Source: Hypoxylon rubiginosum
Lineage: Eukaryota; Ascomycota; Sordariomycetes; Xylariales; Hypoxylaceae
Assembly: GCA_902806565.1 (NCBI GenBank)
Contig: CADCXA010000006.1
Coordinates: forward strand, 1,674,001 to 1,738,000
Direction of reading: 5' to 3'
Length of the DNA: 64,000 nt
The notes under the pieces are model-generated. The model was given only the letters and a program-made list of their open reading frames with translations, did not search any database and was not told the origin of the DNA. Below are positions 1-11,619 of the stretch, in pieces. Both the position numbers and the translations under genes were made by a program. Each line of letters begins with the position of its first letter. Within the stretch, counting starts at the first letter, position 1.

Positions 1-2925
1 CACGCTATAATAAAGGCTTGTATATTGTTACAGATGCGGAAAGGGATAGACACGAGAGCCGACTGGCTGAAATAGGCGATAGACGCTCAGGGGTGCCAAC
101 CCCAAGAGTGAGAGCGCGTAGTAAGTAATAATCCGGGCAATAACTATTCACGGAGGTAACAAGGAGAATACAGGTCATTGTCATTGAGCCTGAGACTAGC
201 ATACATAGTTACAATATGGCTTGATCAGAAGTAAACAAGGTCAGAGGCGAACGTCGTATGGAATTATCGGGCGAGCCAAGTCGGATATGAGACGGGGGAG
301 CCTAGGAGATCGACGGCAACTAAACTAGACCAGGGAGACCAGGGAGACCAGGGTATCTAGTGCTGTCAGGGACAGATTGAAGCTTCTGGGACTTGTAGCA
401 GCAGTCCAATGACAAGAGAGGGAATTGTCAGGCATTTGGAGTTGGCGCGCCCGTGAAAGACCAGTGATAGAGACCAGTAAAGTTGGAGGCAAAAAAGAAG
501 AAAGTCCCCCATTTGAGCAGATTTTACTTGATGGACTAGGACAGTTTGACCCCCGTCTTGGCGGACGCTACGGCCTGTACGGCGTAATTTGGTGCGAGAG
601 GGCTGAAGATTTCCCCACATTCAGGTCTTTGTTAGGCCCGTCATTCCAGCGATTTAGGCCCGCTTAGCCCACCCTATCTGCCTGCCTGCCACCCGCTCGC
701 CGCTGTATTCCCCCACAATATCAAACCCTCCCATATGTGCTTCAATATGTGCTTCAATATGTGCTTCCAGAAGTGCTTCCCCTCGCCGCGCTACTACGCT
801 ATACTACACTATATCTACAGGTAGTACATACATGACGCTTATGTAGAATTTTCCATCAAATATACACCAAGGAACCCGTACCGCTTCAACCTCAATTGCG
901 GCTACTATACCGATCCCGTGTTCTCTCCCATGCCTCTCCCAATACTCTTCAGCGGCTTGCCTGTCTTTGGCATAGTCAGCTTTTGCAGGGATACGATTAG
1001 CGATCCTGTGCCCAGCCAAGTGTAGGGGTTAATTGGATGTTGATTTGGATAAATACACGTGGATGAGATACTTTCCCGGTTTGTCATCGGCGCTTCCCAT
1101 TGTTTACAATTCCCGCCTCTCAGCCTATATTCCGCCTATGCTTCGACGGAATCCTCTCTGTACAACTCGTAGCCACCAAAGCCAGCGTATCCCATCGCTT
1201 TCCGCCCCGAAAACTCCCCAAATCTGGCCACCTTCTTCCGAACCCAACTCCTCAAAGAGACTAGCCGGCTGTAAGGGCCGATTGGGTATGCCGTCGCGCG
1301 AAGTCTTACATACCTCGCTACAAGCGCGAAGGCTTATCACAAAGGAACCAGTCTACTCGCACTCTCTTTCTAACATGCCCGCAACAAACCACCAGGTCAG
1401 GAGAGGAGGTTACAGTGACCCAGAGTATAGCCAGCCTGCTCACTTGTTTCTTCCTGCTTCTCCCGTCTTTGCTGGCCCAAGTCCCCGGTGGTTTCTAGGG
1501 ATGAAACGCCAGCCGTACATTCGGCGCTATTAGGGCGGACAAGGCTTGCGTAACATTCTGATACAACTTCCCACTCTTGTTTGTGTGGACTCTGTCAATA
1601 TATGACTTAAAGATTCAGTTATACATTAGAGTCACGATTAAGTCAAACAAAGGAATATAAGTATATCATGGTTTCCTGATATACGCCCCTTCAAAGACAT
1701 CCTGCCTCTGCTACGGTGCGTCTATGAGTTGCTGCGCTCTTGATGCTACTAGGCCGGAATGTTTTCAGGCCACTTGGATACGGCCAACATACACCCTACC
1801 AGGATGAGGAGTATGGACTAAACTACTCGTTTAGCTAGACACATGGAAGTGGCCCGAATATGCCATGTCCTCCGACGTATGTCTCTTCGAGTTGTATCAA
1901 GGTATGCAATGGAACTATCCGCAAGCATTGGAAAGACGTCGAAGTCGACAGAGGCTACTGTAACGGAACAGCATGAGCTCTGTGGTACGCAAGTTTCCTG
2001 AATTCGGACTTGGCGACTAAGCGCCAGCCTTTCTCTATCACGAAGCATACTAGGACTTCTCTTTTCAACCCAACTCTCTTAAGACTTTATCCATGATTCT
2101 CCTCATCACCTGCAGGTCTGGCAAGTGCTTAGATCAAGTTACTTCATAACAGTTCCGCAATGTATTCGTGAGCCTAAAAGCTGTAGGCAATATAAGGAGC
2201 GGAGGTCATGCTTTGTCTATGATTACACGATAATGACTCCTCTATCGCGAAACACGCACCAAGCCAATTTGTGAGCATAGGAAATGGGATTTCTCACCAT
2301 TACAAATTCAGAGGACAAACCCTACCTGAGCGGCGAAGGCGAACTTGTTCGATATCAAAGCATCTGATACGATTGGCATACCCCAGTCCAGATCTGAACG
2401 CATCCGCTTCTCCGGAGACCCCAGTGCCGAATCATCTAGCTCGCAGGTGAGAGAATCGTGCATATATATACCTATTTAGGACGTAAATTGCTCGGCACCA
2501 GAGAAGACTCCGGAATAATCTACGGCGGCCAACCACAGAGGCGGCTCGACTAGATCGTTAATCTATGTCATTAATGAGCTGTGTCCTATGACGCCTAGCA
2601 CGTAGTCCCACATCGTCTCCTCTGGACTTGGCCAGCCCTTCTAAGCCTCAAGAAATAAGCTCTTAGCCGTTATTCCCCGTGCCACTGGATGGAGCCGCGG
2701 CCCGCTTCATATACTAGAATACTGGAATCTGGGGTTCGACGACCATGGAAGGTCGGTGTGAGAGGACGTCAACTGCCGACGAAGAAGGACATCGTGTGTC
2801 TTTTTTCGTTTTTAAGAATGGCCAGAGTACCTGTGTAGTTGGCGGGGCCTTGCTGCTCTGATTTTGCACCGTCGCTAGCTTCGAATTCGAGAAAAAAAAC
2901 AGAATCTGATCTGCCCTTGATCACG
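1..2925. other. Gene-poor stretch, no supported gene
   Basis: I see no convincing gene here. Open frames are short, often start at non-ATG codons and show no family resemblance. A short minus-strand frame at about 804-1019 looks protein-like (charged, encoding AAIEVEAVRVPW near its middle) but has no identifiable ends and may be a relic. A short tandem CAGGGAGAC repeat lies at about 332-355, and a direct repeat of the word TATGTGCTTCAA at about 733-765. Confidence 0.6.
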
Positions 2926-3958
2926 ATGAAGAACGTCGTAGCTCTCGTCGCCACCGCGGCTCTGGCTGCTCAGGGCGCCTCTGCCCACTACATCTTCCAG
3001 GCCCTAGCCAAGGGCACCGCCAAGGGTGTCGTGTATGAGTACGTCCGTCGAAACACCAACTACAACTCTCCTGTTGTCGGTTCGTTGTCCCCCCTCTCCA
3101 CCGGGTGTAGGTTCTTGTAAACTAAGGCGTAGGAAATTAGACTTGGCTTCCAACGACCTCCGCTGCAATGTCGGCGGTGCTACCGGCACCAACACTAGCA
3201 CGCTGGAGATGAACGCCGGTGACCCTTTTACCTTCACCCTTGACACCGCCGTCTACCACCAGGGACCGGTTTCCGTATACATGTCCAAGGCCCCGAGCAC
3301 CGCCGCCGAGTACGACGGTAGCGGCGATTGGTTCAAGATCTACGACTGGGGCCCGACTTTCAACGGCGCCTCGGCCAGCTGGACCCTGAAGGGTAGGATA
3401 TTCTAGACCGACTTTGAACCGTTTATCTTTCTAACTAAATTGTCCCATACCAGACACCTACTCCTCTACTATCCCCAAGTGTATCCCTAGCGGCGAGTAC
3501 CTGCTGAGGATTCAGAATCTTGCTATTGGTATGTATCAAACTCCCCTTTTCGTATATGGTGAACAATAGCTAACGCTTGTGTAGTAAGTAAAATGATTCT
3601 CTTCACCTTTCAAACGGCTTAGCCGGACGGCATTCGATGTCCGGGGAAACCCTAAGCTGTTTGAAAAAGTAAGGAGTCGAATCGCTAACACCCCCGTGGC
3701 ACAACCCCGGAGCGACGCCGCAGTGGTACGTCGGCTGTGGTCAGGTCAAGGTCGGCGGCGGCGGAAGCAAAACGCCCTCGCCTACCGCCAAGATCCCCGG
3801 TGCTTTCAAGGCTACCGATCCCGGTTGTGAGTTGAACCTCCCTATATATAGTATGGCAAAGGGGACACACCTTGTTGACTAACATGTCAGACACCGCCAA
3901 CATCTACAACAACTTCCACTCGTACACCGTCCCCGGTCCGGCCGTCTTTACTTGCTAG
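2926..3958 (+). CDS. AA9 lytic polysaccharide monooxygenase (possibly splice-defective)
   Basis: This encodes a secreted copper-dependent LPMO (AA9, formerly GH61) that oxidatively cleaves cellulose or related glucans outside the cell. Exons read as 2926-3079, 3141-3392, 3454-3527, 3700-3826 and 3891-3958, giving 224 aa. A signal peptide of about 20 residues ends in GASA, so the mature protein starts with His (HYIFQ), the first ligand of the copper brace. The second His is in VYHQGP and the axial Tyr in PQWYVGC. The C-terminus [11 protein letters not shown] is typical for catalytic-domain-only members; there is no CBM1. Between LRIQNLAI and [10 protein letters not shown] lies a complex intron (3528-3699) that fits a stwintron, but its outer acceptor reads GG instead of AG. 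The exon 4 start is therefore inferred from protein homology. If the next in-frame AG (3722-3723) is used, eight residues including the conserved His and Gln are lost, so the gene may be inactive. Confidence 0.88.
3528..3699 (+). other. Putative stwintron (intron inside an intron donor) in the AA9 gene
   Basis: The codon ATT ends at 3527. The inner intron would be 3529-3584 (donor GTATGT, branch-like GCTAAC, acceptor GTAG). Removing it joins the G at 3528 to TAAGTA at 3585 and creates a perfect outer donor GTAAGT. The outer intron then runs to about 3699, with branch-like GCTAAC at 3684-3689. If only the inner intron is removed, the frame reads into a TAG after about a dozen codons, so a second splicing step is required. 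The outer intron body carries a long inverted repeat, 3608-3622 against 3652-3666. Confidence 0.7.
3608..3666. repeat. Inverted repeat (hairpin) inside the stwintron
   Basis: The arm TTTCAAACGGCTTAG (3608-3622) pairs with CTAAGCTGTTTGAAA (3652-3666) with one mismatch. An inner pair CCGGAC/GTCCGG (3623-3628 and 3639-3644) extends the stem. The predicted hairpin lies between the outer donor and the branch site and could bring them together. Confidence 0.8.
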
Positions 3959-4425
3959 ACGGAATTATAGGAGGTATGGGAGGTAGGCTCTCTTTTCAGA
4001 AGCCGGCATAGTGCCAAGGAAGTTCCTAGGATAGCTAGTAGCCACTCGTATAGGAAGGATGCCCACTCATACCATACCAGATATGCTCACCTCTTTTTGA
4101 TGTCCCTGAGGCAATATCCTCAGTTGGTGACCTCCAACCTAGCTGCACTCATAGCACGTAGACACCAGAAGACATTGTAGTTAAATTATCCATCGCCAAG
4201 TTAATTGTTGGTTTTATAATTTCTTCGGGTGGAAGGACTGAACTGTTGCAACTCCTTAAGCTTCTCCCCCTTTTCCCTCCTATTTTTCTTACATTCATCC
4301 AAGCCACCTAGGACTAGAACTCAGGATACGCTGGCCACCATAACGCCAAAAATACGGCATTGATTTTAATGCCAGAGATCAGTAGTCGATCTGAGGAGTT
4401 ACCTCTCCTTTCAGCATGCAATCAT
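3959..4425. other. Intergenic spacer
   Basis: This separates the convergent AA9 gene (+) and SRAP gene (-). Only presumed 3' untranslated sequence is visible; I see no gene or repeat. Confidence 0.6.
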
Positions 4426-5790
4426 TCACGAGCTATTCGCGAAAAACTTGGTAATCTTTTGCGTACCCGGCTGCTGCTGCTGCTGTTTCGCTTTCCCCGG
4501 GCTACTCTTCGTCCTATTACTGGTAGCGCTGATCTTCGATCTGCCGCCGGCCTTCTGCGGCGACGACTGTGACGTAGTATTCGACGCCATCGTAGCCATC
4601 TTCCTCGGCGGCTCTCCACCAACCAGTCCTTCGTCGTCGGCTTCTCTTTTAACGCCCGCCTGTACCCTGCTTCCGTCTTTGACATCCGTCGAGTCTTCGG
4701 CCACGAAGCCTTCCTCTTTCTTGACTTCCACCCGCGGCTGTTCCTCCCTCGCGTTCGTCTTCGTCGTAGTAGTAGCAGCAGCGCTGCCTTTGGCAAAGAA
4801 ATTGGCGATGTTGGACTTGTTCTCTTTGCTGTCGATCGGAATGATGAAATTGGGCGAGTTGTTGCCGACCTTGCCCACGTCCTTGCTGACGGGGTAGACC
4901 TCCAGTTCCCCGTCGAAAGGTTTTAGCAAGACTTGCAGCTCGTTCGACCACTCGTAGCGCTTAGGGTCCAGCCACGTGCGCAGGTCTTCCGACCCGTTGT
5001 CCAGGATTACCGGCATGCGGCCATGGAGGAATTTGAGCTGCTTGTTCGAGTCCGTCGTGATGATCGTATAAGTGTAATGTTTTTGGTCATCATCTGTTAC
5101 CAGTCAGTACTGCACATACCCCTTTCTCTTTCCTCACTGCTAGATGGCTGTGGCACACACGTACTCTCGTACTGCACCATATCCCACAACCCCGCGAAGC
5201 ACATCAGCTTGCCGTCCTTCCTCTTCACGTAGTGCGGCAGCCTCTCGCGACCATCGTTCTTCTTCAGCCACTCGTAGAAGCCCTGCGCGACGACGATGCA
5301 CCGCTTCCTCGCCTTCATCGAGCTCCACATACCTCCACCCTGCGCCAGCGAGTCGTCCCGGCAGTTGATCGTCTTCATCACCGAGCCGTAGTCCGGATTC
5401 CGCTTCGTCCAGAACGGGACCAGTCCCCACTTCATGCTCTGCAGCTTGTAGCCGACGGGTGCGCCACCCCCAACTTCGCTCTCGTCCTGCTCCTCCGACG
5501 CCGCCGTCTCGTCGGAAGCACCCGCGTGCCGCCTTCGGGGTCCGGCTCCCTGGTCCGGCACATCGGCGCGATAGACGATGCCGTGGTAGCCGGGGGCGAA
5601 ATTGTAGCTCTGTCTTGGTGCGTCGTCGCCCTCGTCATCCGGGGCGTCATCTACGGGCATGTCATTATCTTGCAGCATCTGACGAACTTGCGCCGGCCGC
5701 TACGTTATGGATAGGTACTGGTCAGCCTATATCAACTTGGTATTAAAACGGCTTATAACATACCAAGGCCAACGAGTAGCGTCCGCACAT
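4426..5790 (-). CDS. SRAP-domain (HMCES/YedK type) abasic-site protein
   Basis: Exons on the minus strand are 5790-5764, 5699-5165 and 5093-4426, giving 409 aa. The first exon has only nine codons (MCGRYSLAL), but it carries Cys2, the residue that forms the thiazolidine crosslink with abasic sites in single-stranded DNA in this family. The SRAP core follows: RPAQVRQML, the NFAPGYHG stretch, MKWGLVPFW, NCRDDSL, RCIVVAQGFYEW (catalytic Glu) and the His-containing LPHYVKRKDGK, then YTYTIITTDS and HGRMPVIL. After about residue 270 comes a low-complexity Lys/Ser/Gln tail with two PCNA-binding-like motifs, SNIANFFAKG and the C-terminal QKITKFFANSS. This suggests a replication-fork protein that shields abasic sites. 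The domain is certain; the PCNA link is inferred from motif shape. Confidence 0.93.
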
Positions 5791-6378
5791 GCTTGGCGAT
5801 GAAGAGTGATACCGAATTATTATTAGTACAGGACAAGGAAATATGAAGGATGGGGTACGGAACTAATTGTGCATTGGATTCTGAAGCCACATGAGGTTGA
5901 TAGGTCAATGAGATCATGACGGAATGCAGTATAGATGCTTTAGTATCACGCCTCCGACGCGGAGTCAGGTGATCCCTTCTCTTTGATTTCTGCGGGGGCC
6001 TGGCACTTTTTCAAGCATATCACGGAAATATCCCTTTATTCGACTTAAAGTATCACTGGCATAGCACCTCAAAGCTAGTGTCTTGGGATCTACGTCTCAA
6101 TCGTATAGAGTCGTATATACTACCATTCAGGCTTCTGGAACTTTTGCCTGGAGGCTGGGACATGTTCATCGGCCACGACATTCACATGGGTGATAAAGCA
6201 GTTGTCAGGAGAAGCGGGTAATGCTCTTGTTCTTCGTAAATTGATTTTGTCATTCCGTATCACGCCAAGCCATGCATTAACCACTCCTGAAGTAGTAGTA
6301 TTCTCTCCCAGTTGAGAATTGTTCTCATGGTATATCCGAAGAGACGCAACGCAGGAACCCACCCAAGCCAAGGTTTGT
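5791..6378. other. Intergenic spacer
   Basis: This holds the promoter side of the SRAP gene and the 3' side of eL18. I see no further gene. Confidence 0.55.
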
Positions 6379-7244
6379 TTAAACCTTGAAACCTCTCGAC
6401 CGTCTGCGACCACGAGCCTTCTCGAACTTGCGGCCCTTGGACTCGAGGTAGGGTTTCTATCGGTCGTTAGTATATTGCAATTGCTATAATTAGGAATGGG
6501 TCCAATAGATGTACCTTGTGCTTGTGGGGACCCATGCCGAAGTGCTTGAAAGCCTCACGGGCGTTCTTGGGGCCACGGAGCAGGAGAGTGTTGCTGCCGG
6601 TGGGCGAACGGAGAGCCAGCTGGTCCAGGGTCAAAGCCTCACCACCGGCGGCAAGGATGCGGGCACGGGCGGTGGCGGTGAATCGAAGGGCGGCGATGGA
6701 GACCTTGGGGACCTCGAGCAGGCGGTTGTCGTCGGTGATGGTACCGATGACGACGACGATCTTTCCCTCCTGGCCCTTGGAGATCTGGCCCTTGACACGA
6801 GAGAGGGAGACGGGGGGTCGGTTCATGCGGGACATAAACAGGCGACGGAGAACGACCTTGTTGAAGTTGGAGTCGGTTCGGCCTAACAGCAATGAATTAA
6901 CATCATCGAATCCACAAATTTGAAGTCGCAATTCATTGTCAGTTTGTGAGGATGACTTACGGGCTAGGAAGCGGTACAGCTTCACCAAGAGCTTGAGGTA
7001 GACATTGTCGCTCTTGGGCGCCTTGCGGTGGGTGCTGCGCACGTGGTGACGGTCGAGATCAATACCTATTCAGAGAGAAAGCCATGGTCAGCTTTTTGGT
7101 TCAAATATGCTCTAACGGGTTGCATCCCAGAAGGATGATTCCCCTAGTTTCGCAGAGAACGAGAAAAAGACGAGCGACGAGGTCGCCCGTCTCTCAAGTT
7201 TCCACTCGCATAGAAATCTCCAAATAAACATTGAACGTACCCAT
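6379..7244 (-). CDS. RPL18: 60S ribosomal protein eL18
   Basis: Exons are 7244-7241, 7065-6961, 6882-6515 and 6456-6379, giving 184 aa, the usual length for eL18. The protein begins [16 protein letters not shown] and ends [11 protein letters not shown]; the core [20 protein letters not shown] and [13 protein letters not shown] are diagnostic. It is a structural component of the large cytosolic ribosomal subunit. The first coding exon is only four bases (ATGG), followed by a 175-nt intron. Such tiny first exons are common in fungal ribosomal protein genes and are easily missed. All four splice junctions restore the family sequence without gaps. Confidence 0.97.
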
Positions 7245-8016
7245 CTTGACGGTGACTCTTTGCGAATTGCAAGAAGAGAGTCGATGGGAGAAGAAAAAGG
7301 CTGTTGTGCTGTGGGTTAGTAGTGACTGAGAGATGGGAAAATTTCAGGTGGGCCGCAGGAAAAGTTCGAAATCCTCAAAATGGGATGCGAATTGTGTTGG
7401 TGGGCGGTGAAAGTCGGCAGTTAGGGTTGGTAGCTGCACTAGGTACTGTTAGCGGGTTTAATTATGTAAGCCAACTAAGCTGGTTTGGTGGAGCGAGTGT
7501 CTTTAGATCCACACAGTGCCAAAAAGAGGCATACTATTACACTGTACTCACATCCATCCATAGAACTCATAGAACTCCTATTTTCAACGCCTGTAGCATA
7601 TCACCATGAGACAATGTTCACGGGTATTACACCTAGGGCAGCCACTGTTTATATTCGAGTTTCTTTTATTTGGTTATTCAAAGTGCCGCCTTGTAGCTAT
7701 CCTTTTAATATGCGACCTTACACTGGTCTCTTTGGACGTTGTGATTTTGGTCTTCCTAGAACTTTCTGCAATTCGTAGCCATCTCTACTTGCTGAATATG
7801 CATCTTCGTGCTCTATGTCTGTTTATCTACCCTTCGTCATGTATATCGTGTCTGGTACCGCCATGTCTCGCGCATCCCTTTTGGTGCTACGATGCGTCCA
7901 TACCGTTCCGCCACGAGGAATTCTGCATAGCAATGGTGTATATCTAAAAATTAGTCAAATACAGTCTGGACTCGGTCCAGAGAAAGTGTATCCAGCTACA
8001 AAGCCTCTCCCCCTCT
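7245..8016. other. Intergenic spacer (eL18 promoter side)
   Basis: Upstream of eL18 and downstream of the mitochondrial carrier gene. Short plus-strand frames at about 7304-8030 look random. No gene is seen. Confidence 0.5.
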
Positions 8017-9340
8017 TCATAACTCCATAGGTTCTGGTTTCAAGCCGACTAAGAAGTCTCGAGTAACTTCGAAGCTAAGCCAGTTGGCAGCCATGCTTGG
8101 GGCGACCTTGAGTAGGTTCGGAACGAGGCCCTTATATAGACCCCGTGGACCTTCTTGAGACAGGATGACCCTGACAGCGTCTCCTATCGATTTGTATTTA
8201 TAACCCATGCCGGACATGGTGTTAATTTGGAATCTTCGTCGTAGGACATCACTGCGCGCGCACAAGTATTAGTGACCAGTTAGTATGCGGGAACGTAACA
8301 CACTTACAATGGATATGTGCAAGTTTGGGCAACAGCGCCAGATACGGCACCTGCAAGCAGCTTTCGTGCGGCGCTGGGGTTTTGATCTCCTTCAGGGGTC
8401 AAATACTTGCGGACGAATTCATATGTCATGAAGTTCAATCCCACCTAATACGTAGAAGATCATCAGCATTCCCTGGTCGTACGCATAAGGCACCCTGCAA
8501 AAGATTCGAGCTTACGTATGGGGCCACTCCGGCCACAGTCGGTATTATACCGCGATACAACGCAGGTATGCCACCCTCTTCCTTATACATCACGGCCAAC
8601 GTAGTCCACATACCCGGGAGTTTGTCTTTCGATTGGCTGGCGAGCGCTGCAAACGATGCCGACTGGATGGATAGTCGCGTTCGTACGATGTCGAGCGGAT
8701 ACGTGAAGAAGACTGACGTGATGCCTGCTAGACCACCACAGATAAGCCTCTCTAGTGGACTTAAAGGAGCGTTCGGGTACTTCTCGAAGAAGTGCTGTCA
8801 ACAGTGTCAGCTAATCTAGTACGTAATGATTTTGGTCTCGTCGGAGGCTCTATGTATTCCGCAAGCTCTGAGCCAAGTCGTGGCAGATTCAGCAACCCCG
8901 TGTAGTGAACGTACCCGTTTGTAGAGGTTGTAACTGCCGAACTGGACGGCGGAATACGGGACAATGCGAATGCAATTGGTTCCGTTACCAGCCATGAGAC
9001 CCCTCCAGCCTTCTTCCTTCCACATCTTACCAAGCGCCTTGCCAATCGATAACTTGTATTCATTGTGACCGGCGCTTTGCACTTGGAAGAGGATTTTCAG
9101 ACGCTCGAGGGGGGACACCACCGTTCGTGACACGGCACCGGCAACGCCGCCGGCGCAGAAAGCGGCGGCTACCGGCTGAGAAATGAAGTCGTAAAATGGA
9201 GTTCCATTGGCATCTTTAGCCTTGACATTTTCCGGGGTCTGGAGGATCTGGGTCAGCTTCTGCTGCTGGAACGAATCCTACCCTGAAGGCAGGCCATTGT
9301 GTGAACGCGGGATAAAGCGAGGTAGACGTACAGCGACCAT
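8017..9340 (-). CDS. Mitochondrial carrier, Ypr011c-like (APS/PAPS transporter type)
   Basis: Exons are 9340-9332, 9238-8915, 8794-8516, 8444-8308 and 8251-8017, giving 327 aa in the tripartite SLC25 fold. Three carrier signatures are visible: [29 protein letters not shown] and [13 protein letters not shown], each followed by a second-helix motif such as [21 protein letters not shown]. The [15 protein letters not shown] block and the third repeat resemble yeast Ypr011c, which exchanges adenosine 5'-phosphosulfate and PAPS across the mitochondrial inner membrane. The family is certain, the substrate inferred. The start is a 3-codon exon (ATG GTC GCT), chosen because its donor GTACGT joins in phase to [10 protein letters not shown] longer 5' exon is possible. 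Confidence 0.9.
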
Positions 9341-10024
9341 ATTGGACCTTCGGCCGTGCGAACGCGGTAGAAGGGGGCCAACGCGACAGGTGGCGGGTGG
9401 GCGACGTGTGGTTCGCGCAGAGCTGAGGTAGGTGGCTGAGAGGTAGTTTGCGCGCGGCTGATGCTTGGGGCATGTATATCAGGGGGAGGAGAGATATTTT
9501 TGAGCTGAGCACGGCTACGGGAATAGCGCAATTTTTATCGAATGGTTCTGGACGATCCGGGCGACATAGTCGAGCTTGTGAGACCGGTTATTGAGGACAA
9601 ACATAGGTACCGGCGTGAGCTGCGCGGATATCTCTGAGGGTCTGAGGTTTGCTCGGGAGTTGTCGCGCTGCGTTCGTTCGGTCAAATCATCGGATGGGCT
9701 TATGCGTATAGAGCATGCATGATATAATCTGCCTCCTAACGAATATATGCCAGCAGTTAACAGTCCATTGGGAGGTGAAAGCGAATGTATATAAGGTTAA
9801 ACTGAAAGGGCGAGATGAGGCGGTCGGGAATTTTGGGACAAGAGAAGGAGAAAATTGAGTTAGAAAATTTTAGTTAAGAGAGATGGGATGGAGGCATAAA
9901 GTACATGTAATGATGTAGGGTGCGGTACCTACATGTACGTAAGGTTCTAGGTAGGTCAAAAAGTGAAGTCGGCCAGTCGGAGCTTTGGAGAAAATTTGGA
10001 TTTCGAACCGATGAGTGGTCACTC

Positions 10025-10053
10025 CCTCCTGTCCCTCCTGTCCCTCCTGTCCC
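10025..10053. repeat. Minisatellite, 9-bp unit
   Basis: Three perfect head-to-tail copies of TCCCTCCTG plus a partial copy. Confidence 0.85.
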
Positions 10054-10727
10054 TCTAACTCACCTGAGACTTTCGAGACTTTAGCACTAAACAGCTGGTA
10101 ACCGCAAATGACAATAGGAGCATCAGGAGCCTTCCTGCTGACAAGTCAGCGGGCTGTGTTCTACGTGCATGATGCACCTGTCAGGATTTACCTATTACCT
10201 AGGTTATGTAGGTAGGTAATTGACAGATGTTGATAGGTTAAGTTTAGGTAGTAATGAATCTCCAGCTCATATACTCACGGCGAAGACGTCTTCGGTTAAT
10301 GAGATGAAGCTCTCTAAACTCTCGGCACAATCTGTAAGTAATCCGAACTAACGATGAGCTAAAAATGTAAATACCCTGGGGCTATGGACGTTACGGGATT
10401 AGAGTATTTTTATTACTTACACTAATAATAACCTTATACCTTAGTCTATCGTTGTTAAGGTCTGGTACCTCAAGTCAATAAGTCTATGTTGATAGAAGCA
10501 GAGTAAAGGCTATAAGTACATATAAGGCGAAATTTGAAGCTATAACTAAAAAGCCATTACATATCTAAGATACTCATCTAGGCATTTGAATACCGCAATA
10601 GTTTGAGATTTTAGCTACGTTCGATACGATATAGCAGAAAATACACTTTCCCCTATAGGACCCTTGTACCGATATGACGTGACCAAGCATGAAGCAAGAG
10701 TCAATATCACCAAAACCAGCTGCCATT

Positions 10728-10758
10728 CGACATTCGACATTCGACATTCGACATTCGA
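10728..10758. repeat. Minisatellite, 7-bp unit TTCGACA
   Basis: About four and a half tandem copies of ATTCGAC. Confidence 0.85.
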
Positions 10759-11619
10759 CTCAAGAACTTGCATAAGATCTTACTCGGATTACCAGTCGCC
10801 TGGTTGGCCACCTATCTCCAATACATGTCCAATACATGTGCATAACGCCTCGGGCAAGAATAGGTACATTACTTGAGATTTCTTCCGTATTTAGATAGGC
10901 TGGATATATGTAGGCGCCAATGCCGAAGATTCTAGACGGTTGATCTAACGGGTTGGATCGGGATAACTACTACCTACATACCTATAGATGTGACCCTAGC
11001 TTCTAATCTTGTCTAGACTACAGCTATAAGCACTTCTAAATAGGAAGCTTGCTGGCTTGCCGTTTGAATTGCTATCAATCTCTATTAGAAATCATATGCT
11101 AGAAAACACTCACCTTTCGAAACCACCCTACCCTCTCAATTCTAGATTATTACTAGTTGACCCGTATCACTGATTGCTGGAGGTGGATAGTGTCGTGTGA
11201 CCTCCTTATCACTTTACGGAGGCGAAGTATAGCACAAGCAGTACAAGCCGCACAAGCCGGCAAACACCCATCTTGGGAGGTATTCGCAAATTAATTCTCG
11301 AGACTAGTTCATTTTCCCTAAAATTAAAGCCATCAAGGCACGTCTTAGCTACCTAGCTGTATCGACTTCGCAATTTCCGGTTCTCTCGGTAAAGACATCC
11401 TTGCATTCTTAATGGCTCAAACGCATCGTCGTCGAATCCAGCCCCTCGATCATTCAGATTCGGAATTATCGGTCGGTCGACGGGATCGAAACTAGAATAT
11501 GAGTTACAGTCCAACATGAAAAAGCAAAGCCGGTTACCCGTGTAACAAAGGAGAAAATTTTCTTATTCGCGTTGCCGATGCAACCCACTGTCTAAGATTA
11601 AGATAGCCGGGTGTACTTA

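Larger units (their letters stand above)
9341..11619. other. Long intergenic region with simple repeats
   Basis: About 2.3 kb without a supported gene. It contains a tandem TCCCTCCTG repeat at about 10025-10053, a TTCGACA repeat at about 10728-10758, and many TAGGTAGGTA-type words near 9925-9960 and 10190-10250. It could hold a long 5' leader of the carrier gene and 3' sequence of the SR gene; nothing shows this directly. Confidence 0.55.

Noticed and set aside
1033..1533. 166-codon plus-strand frame
   Set aside because: It starts with TTG, not ATG, has random composition and no family resemblance.
5097..5165. Read-through end of SRAP exon 2 (VPQPSSSEERER...)
   Set aside because: It is intron sequence; splicing to 5093 restores the SRAP domain.
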